DNA from: Streptomycetales bacterium
GTDB taxonomy: Bacteria; Actinomycetota; Actinomycetes; Prado026
Direction of reading: 5' to 3'
DNA length: 22,500 nt
Assembly (NCBI GenBank): GCA_025361995.1
Contig: JANYIP010000129.1
Coordinates: 1 to 22,500 of the forward strand
Within the stretch, counting starts at the first letter, position 1; each line of letters starts with the position of its first letter. The notes under the pieces were generated by a model, which made no database searches, was not told the DNA's origin, and saw only the letters and a list, made by a program, of their open reading frames with translations. Both the position numbers and the translations under genes were made by a program. Below are positions 13,853 through 21,197 of the stretch, piece after piece.

Positions 13853-16306
13853 CTAGTCGGCGCTCCGCGGCCGTGCGGACGTCGGGTCGTACAGCGGGCG
13901 CAACGAGACCGACGCCGGGACGAGTACCCCGGCGACGTCCACCTCGTACCGGCCCGAGCTGACCCAGTCAGTGCTGATCGGCTCCTGAGCGCCGACCCAG
14001 GCGAGCGCCACGGTCGAGCCGAGCGTGTGCCCGAAGGTGGCCGACGTCACCCTGCCGACGAGCTCGCCGTCACGGTAGACCGGCTCGTCGTGGAACACCA
14101 TCGGCTCGGGGTCGTCCATCACGAGCTGCACGAGCCGCCGGCGCACGCCGTGCTCGCGCTGGCGCGCCAAGGCCTCCCGACCGACGAAGTCCGGCTTGTC
14201 CCAGGCCACGGCGAAGCCGAGCCCAGCCTCGAGCGGCGTGTCGTCCGGCCCGATGTCGTGACCCCAGCTGCGGTACCCCTTCTCCAGCCGGAGCGAGTTC
14301 AGCGCGTGATAGCCGGCGTGGGTGAGGGCCGGACCGTCCGGCCCTGCACCGGCCGCCAGCAACGTGTCGTACACGTGCGCGGCGCTCTCGGCGGGCACGA
14401 GCAGCTCCCAACCGAGCTCACCCACGTACGTGATCCGGGTCGCCCGTACGTGGGTGTAGCCGAGGTCGATCTCGCGCGACGTCCCGAACGGGAAGGCCGC
14501 ATCCGACAAGTCGCTGTCGGTCAGCGCCTGCAGGAACCTGCGGGCTCGCGGGCCCATCAGGGCGAACAGTGCAGCTGATCCGGTCACGTCGGTGACGAGG
14601 GCGAACTCGGACTCCCTCGTGTGCCGACGCAGCCAGTCCGCGTCGCGCACGGTGGACAGTGCCGCCGTGAGGACGAGGAACGAGTCCGGCGCCGTCCGCG
14701 TGACCGTGACATCGGCCTCGATGCCGGCCGTGTCACCCAGCCACTGGGTGTAGACGATGCGCCCTGGAGCGACCGCGATGTCGTTCGCCGACACCCGCTG
14801 CAGCAGCCGCTCGGCGTCGCGGCCCTGGACTGCCAGCTTGCCGAACGAGCTGATGTCGAAGAGCCCGAGGTCGCCGCGGACCGCGTCGTGCTCGGCGCCC
14901 GAGCAGCCGAACCAGCTGGGCCGGCCGAAGGAGTTGACGTAGCGCGGCTCGACGCCGTCACGGGCGTACCAGTTGGCCCGCTCCCAGCCGGCCACCTCGC
15001 CGAAGACAGCGCCTGCTGCCGCGACTCGGTCGTGCACCGGGCTCCGCCTGATCCCGCGCGCCGACGTCCGCTGCTCGAACGGCCAGTGGATCCCGTACGA
15101 GAGGTCGAGGGTCTCGGTGACCCGCACCTCGAGGTAGCGCCGGTTGCGCTGGAACGGCTGGGACCGCCGCGGATCGGTCTCGGTCAGGGCGAACGGCGCC
15201 CGCCCGTCCACGATCCAGTCGGCCACGACCTTGCCGGCGCCCGGGCCGCTCAGGAAGCCCACCGAGTTGAAGCCGACTGCGGCCAGGTAGTTGTCGATCC
15301 CCGGGACCGGCCCGAGGTGGTAGGCACCGTCGGGCGTGAAACTCTCCGGCCCGCAGAAGAACAGCCGGATGCCCAGGTCGGCCAGGGCCGGGATCCGGGC
15401 GGCCATCCGCTCGTAGTACGGCGTGATGTGGTCCCACTCGCCGGGCATCGTGGTGAACTCGGCGTCGGCTGGGATACCCCGCGAGCTCCACGGCCGGCTG
15501 CCCGGCTCGAAGAAGCCCACCAGCATCTTGCCGGCGTCGTCCTTGACGTACGCGCAGTCGTCCGAGCTCTTCAAGGTGGGCCAGCCGCTGCCCAGGCCGG
15601 GTACGTCCTCGGTCACGACGTAGTAGTGCTCGAGCGCCTGCAGCGGCAGCGTGACGCCGTGGGTACGACCGAACTGGTGGCCCCACATCCCGGTGGCGTT
15701 GACGACGTACTCGGCCTCGATGTCACCGGCGTCGGTGCGGACGCCGGTGGCGAGCCCGCCAGAGACGACGACCTCGAGCACCTCGGCGTTCTCGAGCACG
15801 GTCGCCCCGGCTGCCCGAGCCGCGCGGGCCATCGCCAGGGTGGTGTCGGTCGCGTTGCCCCGGCCGTCCTCGGGGTAGTGGATCCCGCCGACCAGCCCGG
15901 TCGGGTCGAGCAGCGGGAACAGCGCCGGGATCTCCTCCGGCCGCAAGACCTCGGTGACGATGCCGTCCGCCCGGACGCTGGCGGCTTGGCGGCGCAGTTC
16001 CTCCCAGCGGTCCGCCGTCGCCGCGAGGTGCACCGTGCCGGTGCGCTGGAAGCCCACCCCGGTCTGCGCCTCGAGGTCGCGGAAGACCTCCAGGCTCTCC
16101 TGCACGATCCGGCGCAGGCCCGAAGTCCCGCGCGCCTGGGTGACCAAGCCCGCGGCATGCCAGGTGGTACCGGAGGTGAGCTTCTTGCGCTCCAGCAGCA
16201 CGACGTCGGTCCAGCCTCGGCGGGTCAGGTGATACGCGACCGCGCACCCGACCACGCCTCCCCCGACGACGACCACCTGGGCGCGCTCCGGCAACCGCTG
16301 ACTCAC
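13853..16306 (-). CDS. Dimethylglycine/sarcosine dehydrogenase-type flavoprotein (FAD-DAO + GcvT domains)
   Basis: Oxidises an N-methylated glycine derivative and passes the one-carbon unit to tetrahydrofolate. It has 817 residues. The N-terminal half (about 5-370) is a DAO-type FAD domain with VVVVGGGVVGCAVAYHL and GTTWHAAGL, in which H50 matches the His that carries covalent FAD in dimethylglycine and sarcosine dehydrogenases. An FAO_M-type linker follows. The C-terminal half (about 430-800) is an aminomethyltransferase-like fold, with FGKLAVQGRDAERLLQRVSA and YVGELGWELLVP. The length suits the family. The start is GTG at 16306, with GAGGTG (complement of 16311-16316) upstream; the frame stays open further upstream without homology. 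The gene stands alone, and no other glycine-betaine or folate gene is in view, so choosing between dimethylglycine and sarcosine is not possible here. Confidence 0.92.
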   Translation of the reverse strand: MSQRLPERAQVVVVGGGVVGCAVAYHLTRRGWTDVVLLERKKLTSGTTWHAAGLVTQARGTSGLRRIVQESLEVFRDLEAQTGVGFQRTGTVHLAATADRWEELRRQAASVRADGIVTEVLRPEEIPALFPLLDPTGLVGGIHYPEDGRGNATDTTLAMARAARAAGATVLENAEVLEVVVSGGLATGVRTDAGDIEAEYVVNATGMWGHQFGRTHGVTLPLQALEHYYVVTEDVPGLGSGWPTLKSSDDCAYVKDDAGKMLVGFFEPGSRPWSSRGIPADAEFTTMPGEWDHITPYYERMAARIPALADLGIRLFFCGPESFTPDGAYHLGPVPGIDNYLAAVGFNSVGFLSGPGAGKVVADWIVDGRAPFALTETDPRRSQPFQRNRRYLEVRVTETLDLSYGIHWPFEQRTSARGIRRSPVHDRVAAAGAVFGEVAGWERANWYARDGVEPRYVNSFGRPSWFGCSGAEHDAVRGDLGLFDISSFGKLAVQGRDAERLLQRVSANDIAVAPGRIVYTQWLGDTAGIEADVTVTRTAPDSFLVLTAALSTVRDADWLRRHTRESEFALVTDVTGSAALFALMGPRARRFLQALTDSDLSDAAFPFGTSREIDLGYTHVRATRITYVGELGWELLVPAESAAHVYDTLLAAGAGPDGPALTHAGYHALNSLRLEKGYRSWGHDIGPDDTPLEAGLGFAVAWDKPDFVGREALARQREHGVRRRLVQLVMDDPEPMVFHDEPVYRDGELVGRVTSATFGHTLGSTVALAWVGAQEPISTDWVSSGRYEVDVAGVLVPASVSLRPLYDPTSARPRSAD

Positions 16307-16484
16307 CGCACACCTCGTCTCACGTCCTGATCGGTGAGTCAGGTTAGCGGGTGGCGTCAGTCCTGCTGCAACGCCTCGGTCGCCGCGCGGAATTGCGGTA
16401 AGTCCGGCTCGGTCTGAGGCGGAACCACGCGCTCCGTATGCCGCCCGGATGGCGTGACCCGCGCCGATCGGCCACGATGGCGAC

Positions 16485-17678
16485 GTGCCGCTGCCTCGGA
16501 TCCTCGCCATCCTGGGATCGGGCGAGACGAGCCCGACGATGGTCACACCGCACCAGCAGGTCTTCGCCGCGCTCGGGACCGATGTCCCGGCCGTCTGCCT
16601 CGACACTCCCTACGGGTTCCAGGAGAACGCCGACGAGCTGACGTCGCGGGTGCGCGGCTTCTTCAGCGAGTCGGTCGGTCGATCGGTGCAGCCGGTACGT
16701 TTCCGCTCACGGGCGCAGGCCGACGCCGACCCTGCCGAACACGCCGAGCAGATGGCCAACCTGCTGGCGGCGCGCTGGGTCTTCTCCGGCCCGGGCAGCC
16801 CGTCGTACGCCCTGCGGCACTGGACCGGCTCCTCGGTGCCGGCCGCACTGGACGCCCGGCTGGCCGTGGACGGCGAGGGCGGCGCCGTGGTCTTCGCGTC
16901 GGCGGCGGCCCTCACCCTCGGCCTGGTCACCGTGCCGGTCTACGAGATCTACAAGGTGGGCGAGGATCCGCGCTGGTTGGACGGGCTGGACGTCCTCGGC
17001 CACGCCACCGGGCTGCGCGCCGCCGTGGTGCCGCACTTCGACAACACCGAGGGGGGGACGCACGACACCCGCTTCTGCTACCTCGGGGAACGTCGCCTGG
17101 CCACCCTGGAGCAGTCGTTGCCAGCAGGCGCCTTCGTCCTCGGCGTCGATGAGCACACCGGGCTGGTCCTGGACCTTGATGCCGGTACCGGTCGCGTGGT
17201 CGGCCGGGGCTCGCTGACGGTGCGGGTGCAGGGACGGTCCTGGACGGCGCCGACCGGGTCGACCGTCACCCTCGACGAGCTCGCCGACCGCGGCGCGAGC
17301 GAGCGGACGCAGCCCTCCACCTCCGGGCCGGGTGCCGCCGAACCGGTCGTGACGGCTTCTGACGTCGACGCCCGCCTCGCCGCCGGCGACGTACGTGGGG
17401 CCGTGAATGCCGTGCTGCTCCTGGAGAGCGCGGCTTCGACGTCCGCCGAGCGCGAGGCCGTCCGCACGGCGGTCGCCCGGCTCGGGGCCTATGCAGCGGA
17501 TGCGCCGGTCGATCGGGCTGCCGAGGTCGGGCCGTACGTCGACCTCCTGCTCGAGCTACGGGCCGCCGCTCGTACCGATCGCCGGTTTGCCGACGCCGAC
17601 GCCGTCCGCGACCGGCTCGACGCGCTCGGCGTCGAGGTCCGTGACACCGCCACCGGGGCCGAGTGGGGGCTGCGTTGA
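16485..17678 (+). CDS. S51-like (cyanophycinase/peptidase E fold) protein with CysS-like C-terminal tail
   Basis: 397-residue two-part protein. Residues 1-260 resemble the S51 / class I glutamine amidotransferase-like fold: GSGETSP near the start, the loop SGPGSPSYALRHWTG at 101-115, a nucleophile position S139 in FASAAALTLG, PHFD with H184, and GVDEHTG with E223. The usual GxSAGA is changed to ASAAA but the Ser remains. After a Ser/Thr/Pro/Gly-rich linker (272-290), residues about 350-397 read YVDLLLELRAAARTDRRFAD, then ADAVRDRLDALGVEVRDT and a final EWGLR. This closely resembles the C-terminal end of cysteinyl-tRNA synthetases. The GTG start has only a weak ribosome binding site. The stop overlaps the next ATG (TGATG at 17676-17680). 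The substrate is unknown. Confidence 0.85.
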   Translation: MPLPRILAILGSGETSPTMVTPHQQVFAALGTDVPAVCLDTPYGFQENADELTSRVRGFFSESVGRSVQPVRFRSRAQADADPAEHAEQMANLLAARWVFSGPGSPSYALRHWTGSSVPAALDARLAVDGEGGAVVFASAAALTLGLVTVPVYEIYKVGEDPRWLDGLDVLGHATGLRAAVVPHFDNTEGGTHDTRFCYLGERRLATLEQSLPAGAFVLGVDEHTGLVLDLDAGTGRVVGRGSLTVRVQGRSWTAPTGSTVTLDELADRGASERTQPSTSGPGAAEPVVTASDVDARLAAGDVRGAVNAVLLLESAASTSAEREAVRTAVARLGAYAADAPVDRAAEVGPYVDLLLELRAAARTDRRFADADAVRDRLDALGVEVRDTATGAEWGLR

Positions 17679-18376
17679 TGGGTGGGCAGATCGCGTTGGT
17701 GGGGTCCGGGGAGTACCTCCCGGTGATGACCGCTGTAGAGGGCCTGCTCCTCGCGGGGCAGCCGCCACGGTACGTCCAGCTGGCGACCGCTGCCGCACCC
17801 GAGGGCGACGCAAGCCTGGCCCGCTGGTACGCCCTCGGCCGGCAGCAGGCCGACCGGCTGGGGGTGGAGCAGGTCGTCGTGGATGTGCGCGACCGGGCCG
17901 GTGCGGACGACCCTGAGCTGGCGGCTCTGGTCGCCGGGGCCGGCCTGATCTACCTCTCCGGTGGCAACCCGACGTACGTCGCCCAGACCTTGCGCGACAC
18001 ATCCGTGTGGGCGGCCATCCGTGGAGCGTGGGAGGGCGGTGCCTCGCTGGCCGGGTGCAGCGCCGGGGCCATGTGCCTGACTGGCTGGGTGCCGTCGATG
18101 CGCAACCTCGGGGCGCACGCCGACCCGGGGCTCGGACTGCTCCCGCACCTGCGCGTGATCCCGCACTTCGACCGGATGCTGAGCTGGGTCCCCGACATCC
18201 TGACCCGGGCGCTGCTGCGGACGCCCGACGGAGTGACCGTTCTCGGCATCGACGAGGACACCGCGCTCGTCGGGGGGCCGGACGAGTGGACCGTGCACGG
18301 ACGACAGTCGGTCTGGGTGCTCGGGGAGGGCTCGCGGCAGGAGCACGTCCCCGGCAGCCGCCTCGTCACCCGATGA
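17678..18376 (+). CDS. S51 family peptidase-like protein (cyanophycinase/peptidase E fold)
   Basis: 232-residue hydrolase-like protein and a paralogue of the preceding gene. It has the classical S51 features: LVGSGEY at 7-13, IYLSGGNPTYVAQTLRDT at 91-108, the nucleophile S128 in GCSAGAMCLTG, IPHFD with H163, and GIDEDTALVG with E193, the likely Ser-His-Glu set. Known members cleave aspartyl peptides (peptidase E) or cyanophycin; the actual substrate here is not known. ATG at 17678 overlaps the upstream stop, so the pair is translationally coupled and may form a heteromer. An earlier in-frame GTG at 17663 exists but is less likely. It lacks the CysS-like tail of its neighbour. Confidence 0.9.
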   Translation: MGGQIALVGSGEYLPVMTAVEGLLLAGQPPRYVQLATAAAPEGDASLARWYALGRQQADRLGVEQVVVDVRDRAGADDPELAALVAGAGLIYLSGGNPTYVAQTLRDTSVWAAIRGAWEGGASLAGCSAGAMCLTGWVPSMRNLGAHADPGLGLLPHLRVIPHFDRMLSWVPDILTRALLRTPDGVTVLGIDEDTALVGGPDEWTVHGRQSVWVLGEGSRQEHVPGSRLVTR

Positions 18377-18412
18377 ATCGCACCGCCCGGAGCCGCGAGA
18401 TTTCCTCTTCGC

Positions 18413-18458
18413 CGTCCTTAAGACCTGCTCTCACCGCTGGGGGCAGGTCCTAAGGACG
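18413..18458 (+). terminator. Strong hairpin after the S51 pair (terminator without U-tract, or regulatory)
   Basis: CGTCCTTAAGACCTGC at 18413-18428 pairs with GCAGGTCCTAAGGACG at 18443-18458: 15 of 16 pairs, one A-C mismatch, 14-base loop. It lies 36 bases after the second S51 stop and upstream of the ligase gene. No T-run follows, so if it is a terminator it is the U-less kind reported in actinobacteria. A protein-binding palindrome is the alternative. Confidence 0.6.
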
Positions 18459-18500
18459 CCGGACAGGGACTTGCCGGCGGCCCCTTGGGTCCGGATCGGG

Positions 18501-18554
18501 GCTGTCCGGGCTGTCAGTTCTGTCAGGGCTGTCCGTGTTCCCAGCGCTGTCAGC
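18501..18554 (+). repeat. 9-bp periodic repeat (CTGTC core) upstream of ligB
   Basis: CTGTC occurs at 18502, 18511, 18520 and 18529 (each 9 bases apart) and again at 18547 (18 bases on). A further CTGTC at 18568 is out of phase. The units look like GCTGTCAGG/GCTGTCCGG. The array lies in the leader between the hairpin and the ligase start. It may be a decayed tandem duplication or a set of protein sites. Confidence 0.7.
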
Positions 18555-18575
18555 GCGGCCGGGCAGACTGTCTGT

Positions 18576-20120
18576 GTGCTCCTCGCCGACCTCGCCGCAA
18601 CCTCGGCCGCCGTCGCGGCCACGTCCTCACGCACGGCCAAGCTGGCACTGCTCGCGCAGTGCCTGCGCCGCGCCGAGCCGGCCGACGTGCCAGCGGCGGT
18701 GGCCTACCTGGCCGGCGACCTGCTGCAGCGCCGGACGGGGGTCGGCTGGGCTTCGCTGCGCGACCTTCCGCCACCCGCGTTCGACCCCTCGCTGACCGTC
18801 GCCGAGGTCGACGCCGTGTTCGAGCAGATCGCCGCCGCCGCCGGCCCTGGGTCGCAAGGCCGGCGGCGCGAGCTGCTGACCGCGCTACTCGCAGGGGCGA
18901 CCGCGACCGAGCAGCACTTCGTCCGCGCCCTGGTCGCCGGCGAGCTGCGCCAAGGAGCGTTGACGGCGCTGGTGGTCGATGCCGTCGCGCGGGCCGCGGA
19001 GCTGCCGCTGGACGCGGTACGCCGAGCGGTCATGCTCCGCGGCGACGTCGGACCGGTCGCGCTGGCGGCGCTGGCCGATGGCGCAGCCGGACTCGCGACG
19101 TTCGGGCTCGAGGTCGGGCGCCCGGTGCAGCCGATGCTCGCCCAGACGAGCGAGTCCGTGGCCGACGCGGTGGAGCGGTTCGGGACGGCCGCCGTGGAGT
19201 GGAAGATCGACGGCGTCCGCATCCAGGTCCACCGGGCCGGCACCGACGTACGCGTGTTCACCCGGACCTTGGACGACATCACCGCCCGAGTCCCCGAGCT
19301 GGTCGCTGCCGTCCTTGCCCTCGAGGTGACCAGCATCGTGCTGGACGGCGAGGCGATCGCGCTGGACGGCGGTGGCAGACCCCGTCCGTTCCAGGTCACC
19401 GGAGCGCGGGTCGGGTCCACGGTCGACGTGGCCAAGGCGGTGGCGCAGACGCCCTTGACGCCGTACTTCTTCGACGTGCTGCACGTCGACGGCACCGACC
19501 TGCTCGACGCGAGCGGCGCCGACCGCAACGCCGCGCTCGCCGCCGCGGTCGCGCCGAACCAGCGGGTACCACGTCTGGTGACCAGCGACCCGTTGGCCGC
19601 CCAGACCTTCTTCGACGACGCCGTCGCGCGAGGCCACGAGGGGGTGGTACTCAAGGCCCTCGACGAGCCCTACGCCGCAGGTCGCCGGGGCTCCGGCTGG
19701 GTGAAGGTGAAGCCCGTCCACACCCTCGACCTCGTGGTGCTCGCCGCCGAGTGGGGGCACGGCAGGCGGACCGGCACACTGTCCAACCTGCATCTGGGCG
19801 CTCGCGACCCCGACACCGGAGGCTTCGTGATGATGGGCAAGACGTTCAAAGGACTTACCGATGCTGTCCTGGCCTGGCAGACCGAGCGGCTCCTCGCCAT
19901 CGCCGTCGACCGCAGCGAGTGGCAGGTGACGGTCCGCCCCGAGCTGGTCGTGGAGATCGCGCTCGACGGAGTCCAGACATCCCCCCAGTACCCGGCTGGG
20001 ATGGCGCTGCGGTTCGCCCGGGTGGTGCGCTACCGCGAGGACAAGGCCGCCCACGAAGCAGACACCGTCGACGCGGTACGCGCTCTGATGGGCCCGTCGA
20101 CCGGCACGAGCGCCGGCTAG
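18576..20120 (+). CDS. ligB: ATP-dependent DNA ligase, LigB type
   Basis: Joins DNA nicks using ATP. It has 514 residues, close to mycobacterial LigB, which it resembles along its whole length. The N-terminal DNA-binding domain starts LLADLAATSAAVAATSSRTAK and contains GVGWASLRDLPPP. The nucleotidyltransferase domain carries the adenylated lysine K210 in EWKIDGVRIQVHR (KxDG), then TRTLDDITARVPE, DGEAIALD, YFFDVLHVDG, GHEGVVLKA and WVKVKP. The OB-fold domain follows, with LDLVVLAAEWGHGRR and MMGKTFKGLTD. The start is GTG at 18576, where LigB homology begins; the open frame reaches back to a TTG at 18471, but that segment is the 9-bp repeat. The gene stands alone, without Ku or polymerase partners. 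It ends 10 bases from the convergent XRE gene. Confidence 0.96.
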   Translation: MLLADLAATSAAVAATSSRTAKLALLAQCLRRAEPADVPAAVAYLAGDLLQRRTGVGWASLRDLPPPAFDPSLTVAEVDAVFEQIAAAAGPGSQGRRRELLTALLAGATATEQHFVRALVAGELRQGALTALVVDAVARAAELPLDAVRRAVMLRGDVGPVALAALADGAAGLATFGLEVGRPVQPMLAQTSESVADAVERFGTAAVEWKIDGVRIQVHRAGTDVRVFTRTLDDITARVPELVAAVLALEVTSIVLDGEAIALDGGGRPRPFQVTGARVGSTVDVAKAVAQTPLTPYFFDVLHVDGTDLLDASGADRNAALAAAVAPNQRVPRLVTSDPLAAQTFFDDAVARGHEGVVLKALDEPYAAGRRGSGWVKVKPVHTLDLVVLAAEWGHGRRTGTLSNLHLGARDPDTGGFVMMGKTFKGLTDAVLAWQTERLLAIAVDRSEWQVTVRPELVVEIALDGVQTSPQYPAGMALRFARVVRYREDKAAHEADTVDAVRALMGPSTGTSAG

Positions 20121-20130
20121 GTGGCCTCGG

Positions 20131-21108
20131 CTAGGCCGTGAGCGCGAGGTTGCGCGGCTCGCACTCGTCCATCCGCAGCAGCGCCGCCGAGGTCTGAGCA
20201 TCCGCCGGCGTGTACTTGACCAGACGTACCCCGATCTTCTGCGACAGCCACAGATGGGTGAACATGAATCGCAGCGGCCCGAGCTCGGCGTGCTGGAACC
20301 GCTTCTCGAGGTACTCCGGGACCGCGATGTCGTGCCGCTTCCACAGCTCGGCGAACTCCGGCGACGCCTCCTGGAGCCGCCTGACCAGGCACTTCCAGGC
20401 CGGCTCGCCCACGTGCTCGGCCATCGCGGCCCGGTACTGGCCGACCATCCGCTGAACCGCAATCTCACGGTCGGGCAGGCAGGCTTTCCAGGTCGGGCTG
20501 GTGAACGCGAGCCACAGGGTGTTGCGCTGGTCGAACGCCAGCGCGTCGAGGTCACCGAACAGCACCGAGTACGCCCGGTTGTAGGCGAGCAGGTCGTAGC
20601 GGCCGTTGGTGACGCACGCGGGATACGGGTGCAGCTTGTCCAGCAGCGCCCGGACCTCGTCCGAGACCGGCATGTGGTCCGGCCCGCCCTGGGTGAGCGG
20701 GGACCCGGCGAGGGTGAACAGGTGCTCTCGCTCGTGCGGGTCGAGCACCAGCGTGCGCGCGATCGCGTCGAGGACCTGCCCGGAGACGTGGATGTCGCGG
20801 GCCTGCTCCAGCCAGGTGTACCAGGTCACCCCCACGCCGGCATGCTGGGCGACCTCTTCCCGACGAAGGCCGGGCGTGCGACGCCGGCCGTGCGCCGGCA
20901 GCCCGAGCTGGTCCGGGGTGAGGCGCTCGCGCCGGCTGCGCAGGAAGGCCGCGAGCTCTCGCCGGCGGAGCGCGGCAGCGTCCGAAGGCCCGACGACCCG
21001 GCCGGGGACGATCGCCTCACCGCTCGCCGGCTCAGCGGCTGACGTTCGAAGGGCCCGAGCCGGGGCCGGGGCAGCCGGTTCCACCGTCGTCGTCATGGAT
21101 ACCAGCAT
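20131..21108 (-). CDS. XRE-family regulator with MmyB-like ligand-binding domain
   Basis: DNA-binding regulator of up to 325 residues. After a variable Ala/Pro-rich N-terminus, the helix-turn-helix region covers about 43-130: ELAAFLRSRRERLTPDQLGL, the RRTPGLRREEVAQHAGVGVTWYTWLEQAR signature of this subfamily, and LDAIARTLVLDPHEREHLF. The C-terminal MmyB-type (PAS-like) domain has YPACVTNGRYDLLAYNRAYSVLFGD and later LWKRHDIAVP. ATG at 21108 and ATG at 21096 are both possible; neither has a clear ribosome binding site. Regulators of this family often sit divergent from the exporter or oxidoreductase they control, and an MFS exporter gene starts on the opposite strand less than 100 bases away. 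The ligand is unknown. Confidence 0.92.
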   Translation of the reverse strand: MLVSMTTTVEPAAPAPARALRTSAAEPASGEAIVPGRVVGPSDAAALRRRELAAFLRSRRERLTPDQLGLPAHGRRRTPGLRREEVAQHAGVGVTWYTWLEQARDIHVSGQVLDAIARTLVLDPHEREHLFTLAGSPLTQGGPDHMPVSDEVRALLDKLHPYPACVTNGRYDLLAYNRAYSVLFGDLDALAFDQRNTLWLAFTSPTWKACLPDREIAVQRMVGQYRAAMAEHVGEPAWKCLVRRLQEASPEFAELWKRHDIAVPEYLEKRFQHAELGPLRFMFTHLWLSQKIGVRLVKYTPADAQTSAALLRMDECEPRNLALTA

Positions 21109-21171
21109 GACGGAACAACTATCCTGGTGCCAGTTATCAGCGATACCTGGATAAACACGCTCTGGTACCAG
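21097..21171. promoter_or_regulatory. Cluster of CTGGTACCAG-like palindromes, candidate operators
   Basis: Four related elements lie in and beside the gap between the XRE and MFS genes: GGATACCAG (21097-21105, inside the 5' end of the XRE gene), CTGGTGCCAG (21124-21133), TACCTGGATA (21144-21153) and a perfect CTGGTACCAG (21162-21171). They share CTGG/CCAG arms and are spaced roughly 20 bases apart. Binding by the adjacent XRE protein is the obvious inference. Confidence 0.5.
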
Positions 21172-21197
21172 GCATGGACACCGGGCACAGTCGGCTC

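Noticed and set aside
14621..16330. 569-codon open frame antisense to the flavoprotein gene
   Set aside because: Composition is that of an antisense shadow and no domain is recognisable. The minus-strand flavoprotein motifs span the whole region.
16307..16484. Glycine riboswitch or other structured leader upstream of the dimethylglycine dehydrogenase-type gene
   Set aside because: I looked for the conserved glycine aptamer segments on the minus strand and did not find them. The 178-base gap shows no clear feature beyond the ribosome binding site.
18471..18575. N-terminal extension of LigB from a TTG codon
   Set aside because: The added 35 residues are the translated 9-bp repeat. Similarity to mycobacterial LigB starts at the GTG at 18576.
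18501..18580. RecA-independent (PafBC-type, TGTCRGTG-N8-TANNNT) damage promoter before ligB
   Set aside because: TGTC elements are present (for example TGTCCGTG) but no TANNNT follows at the required spacing.
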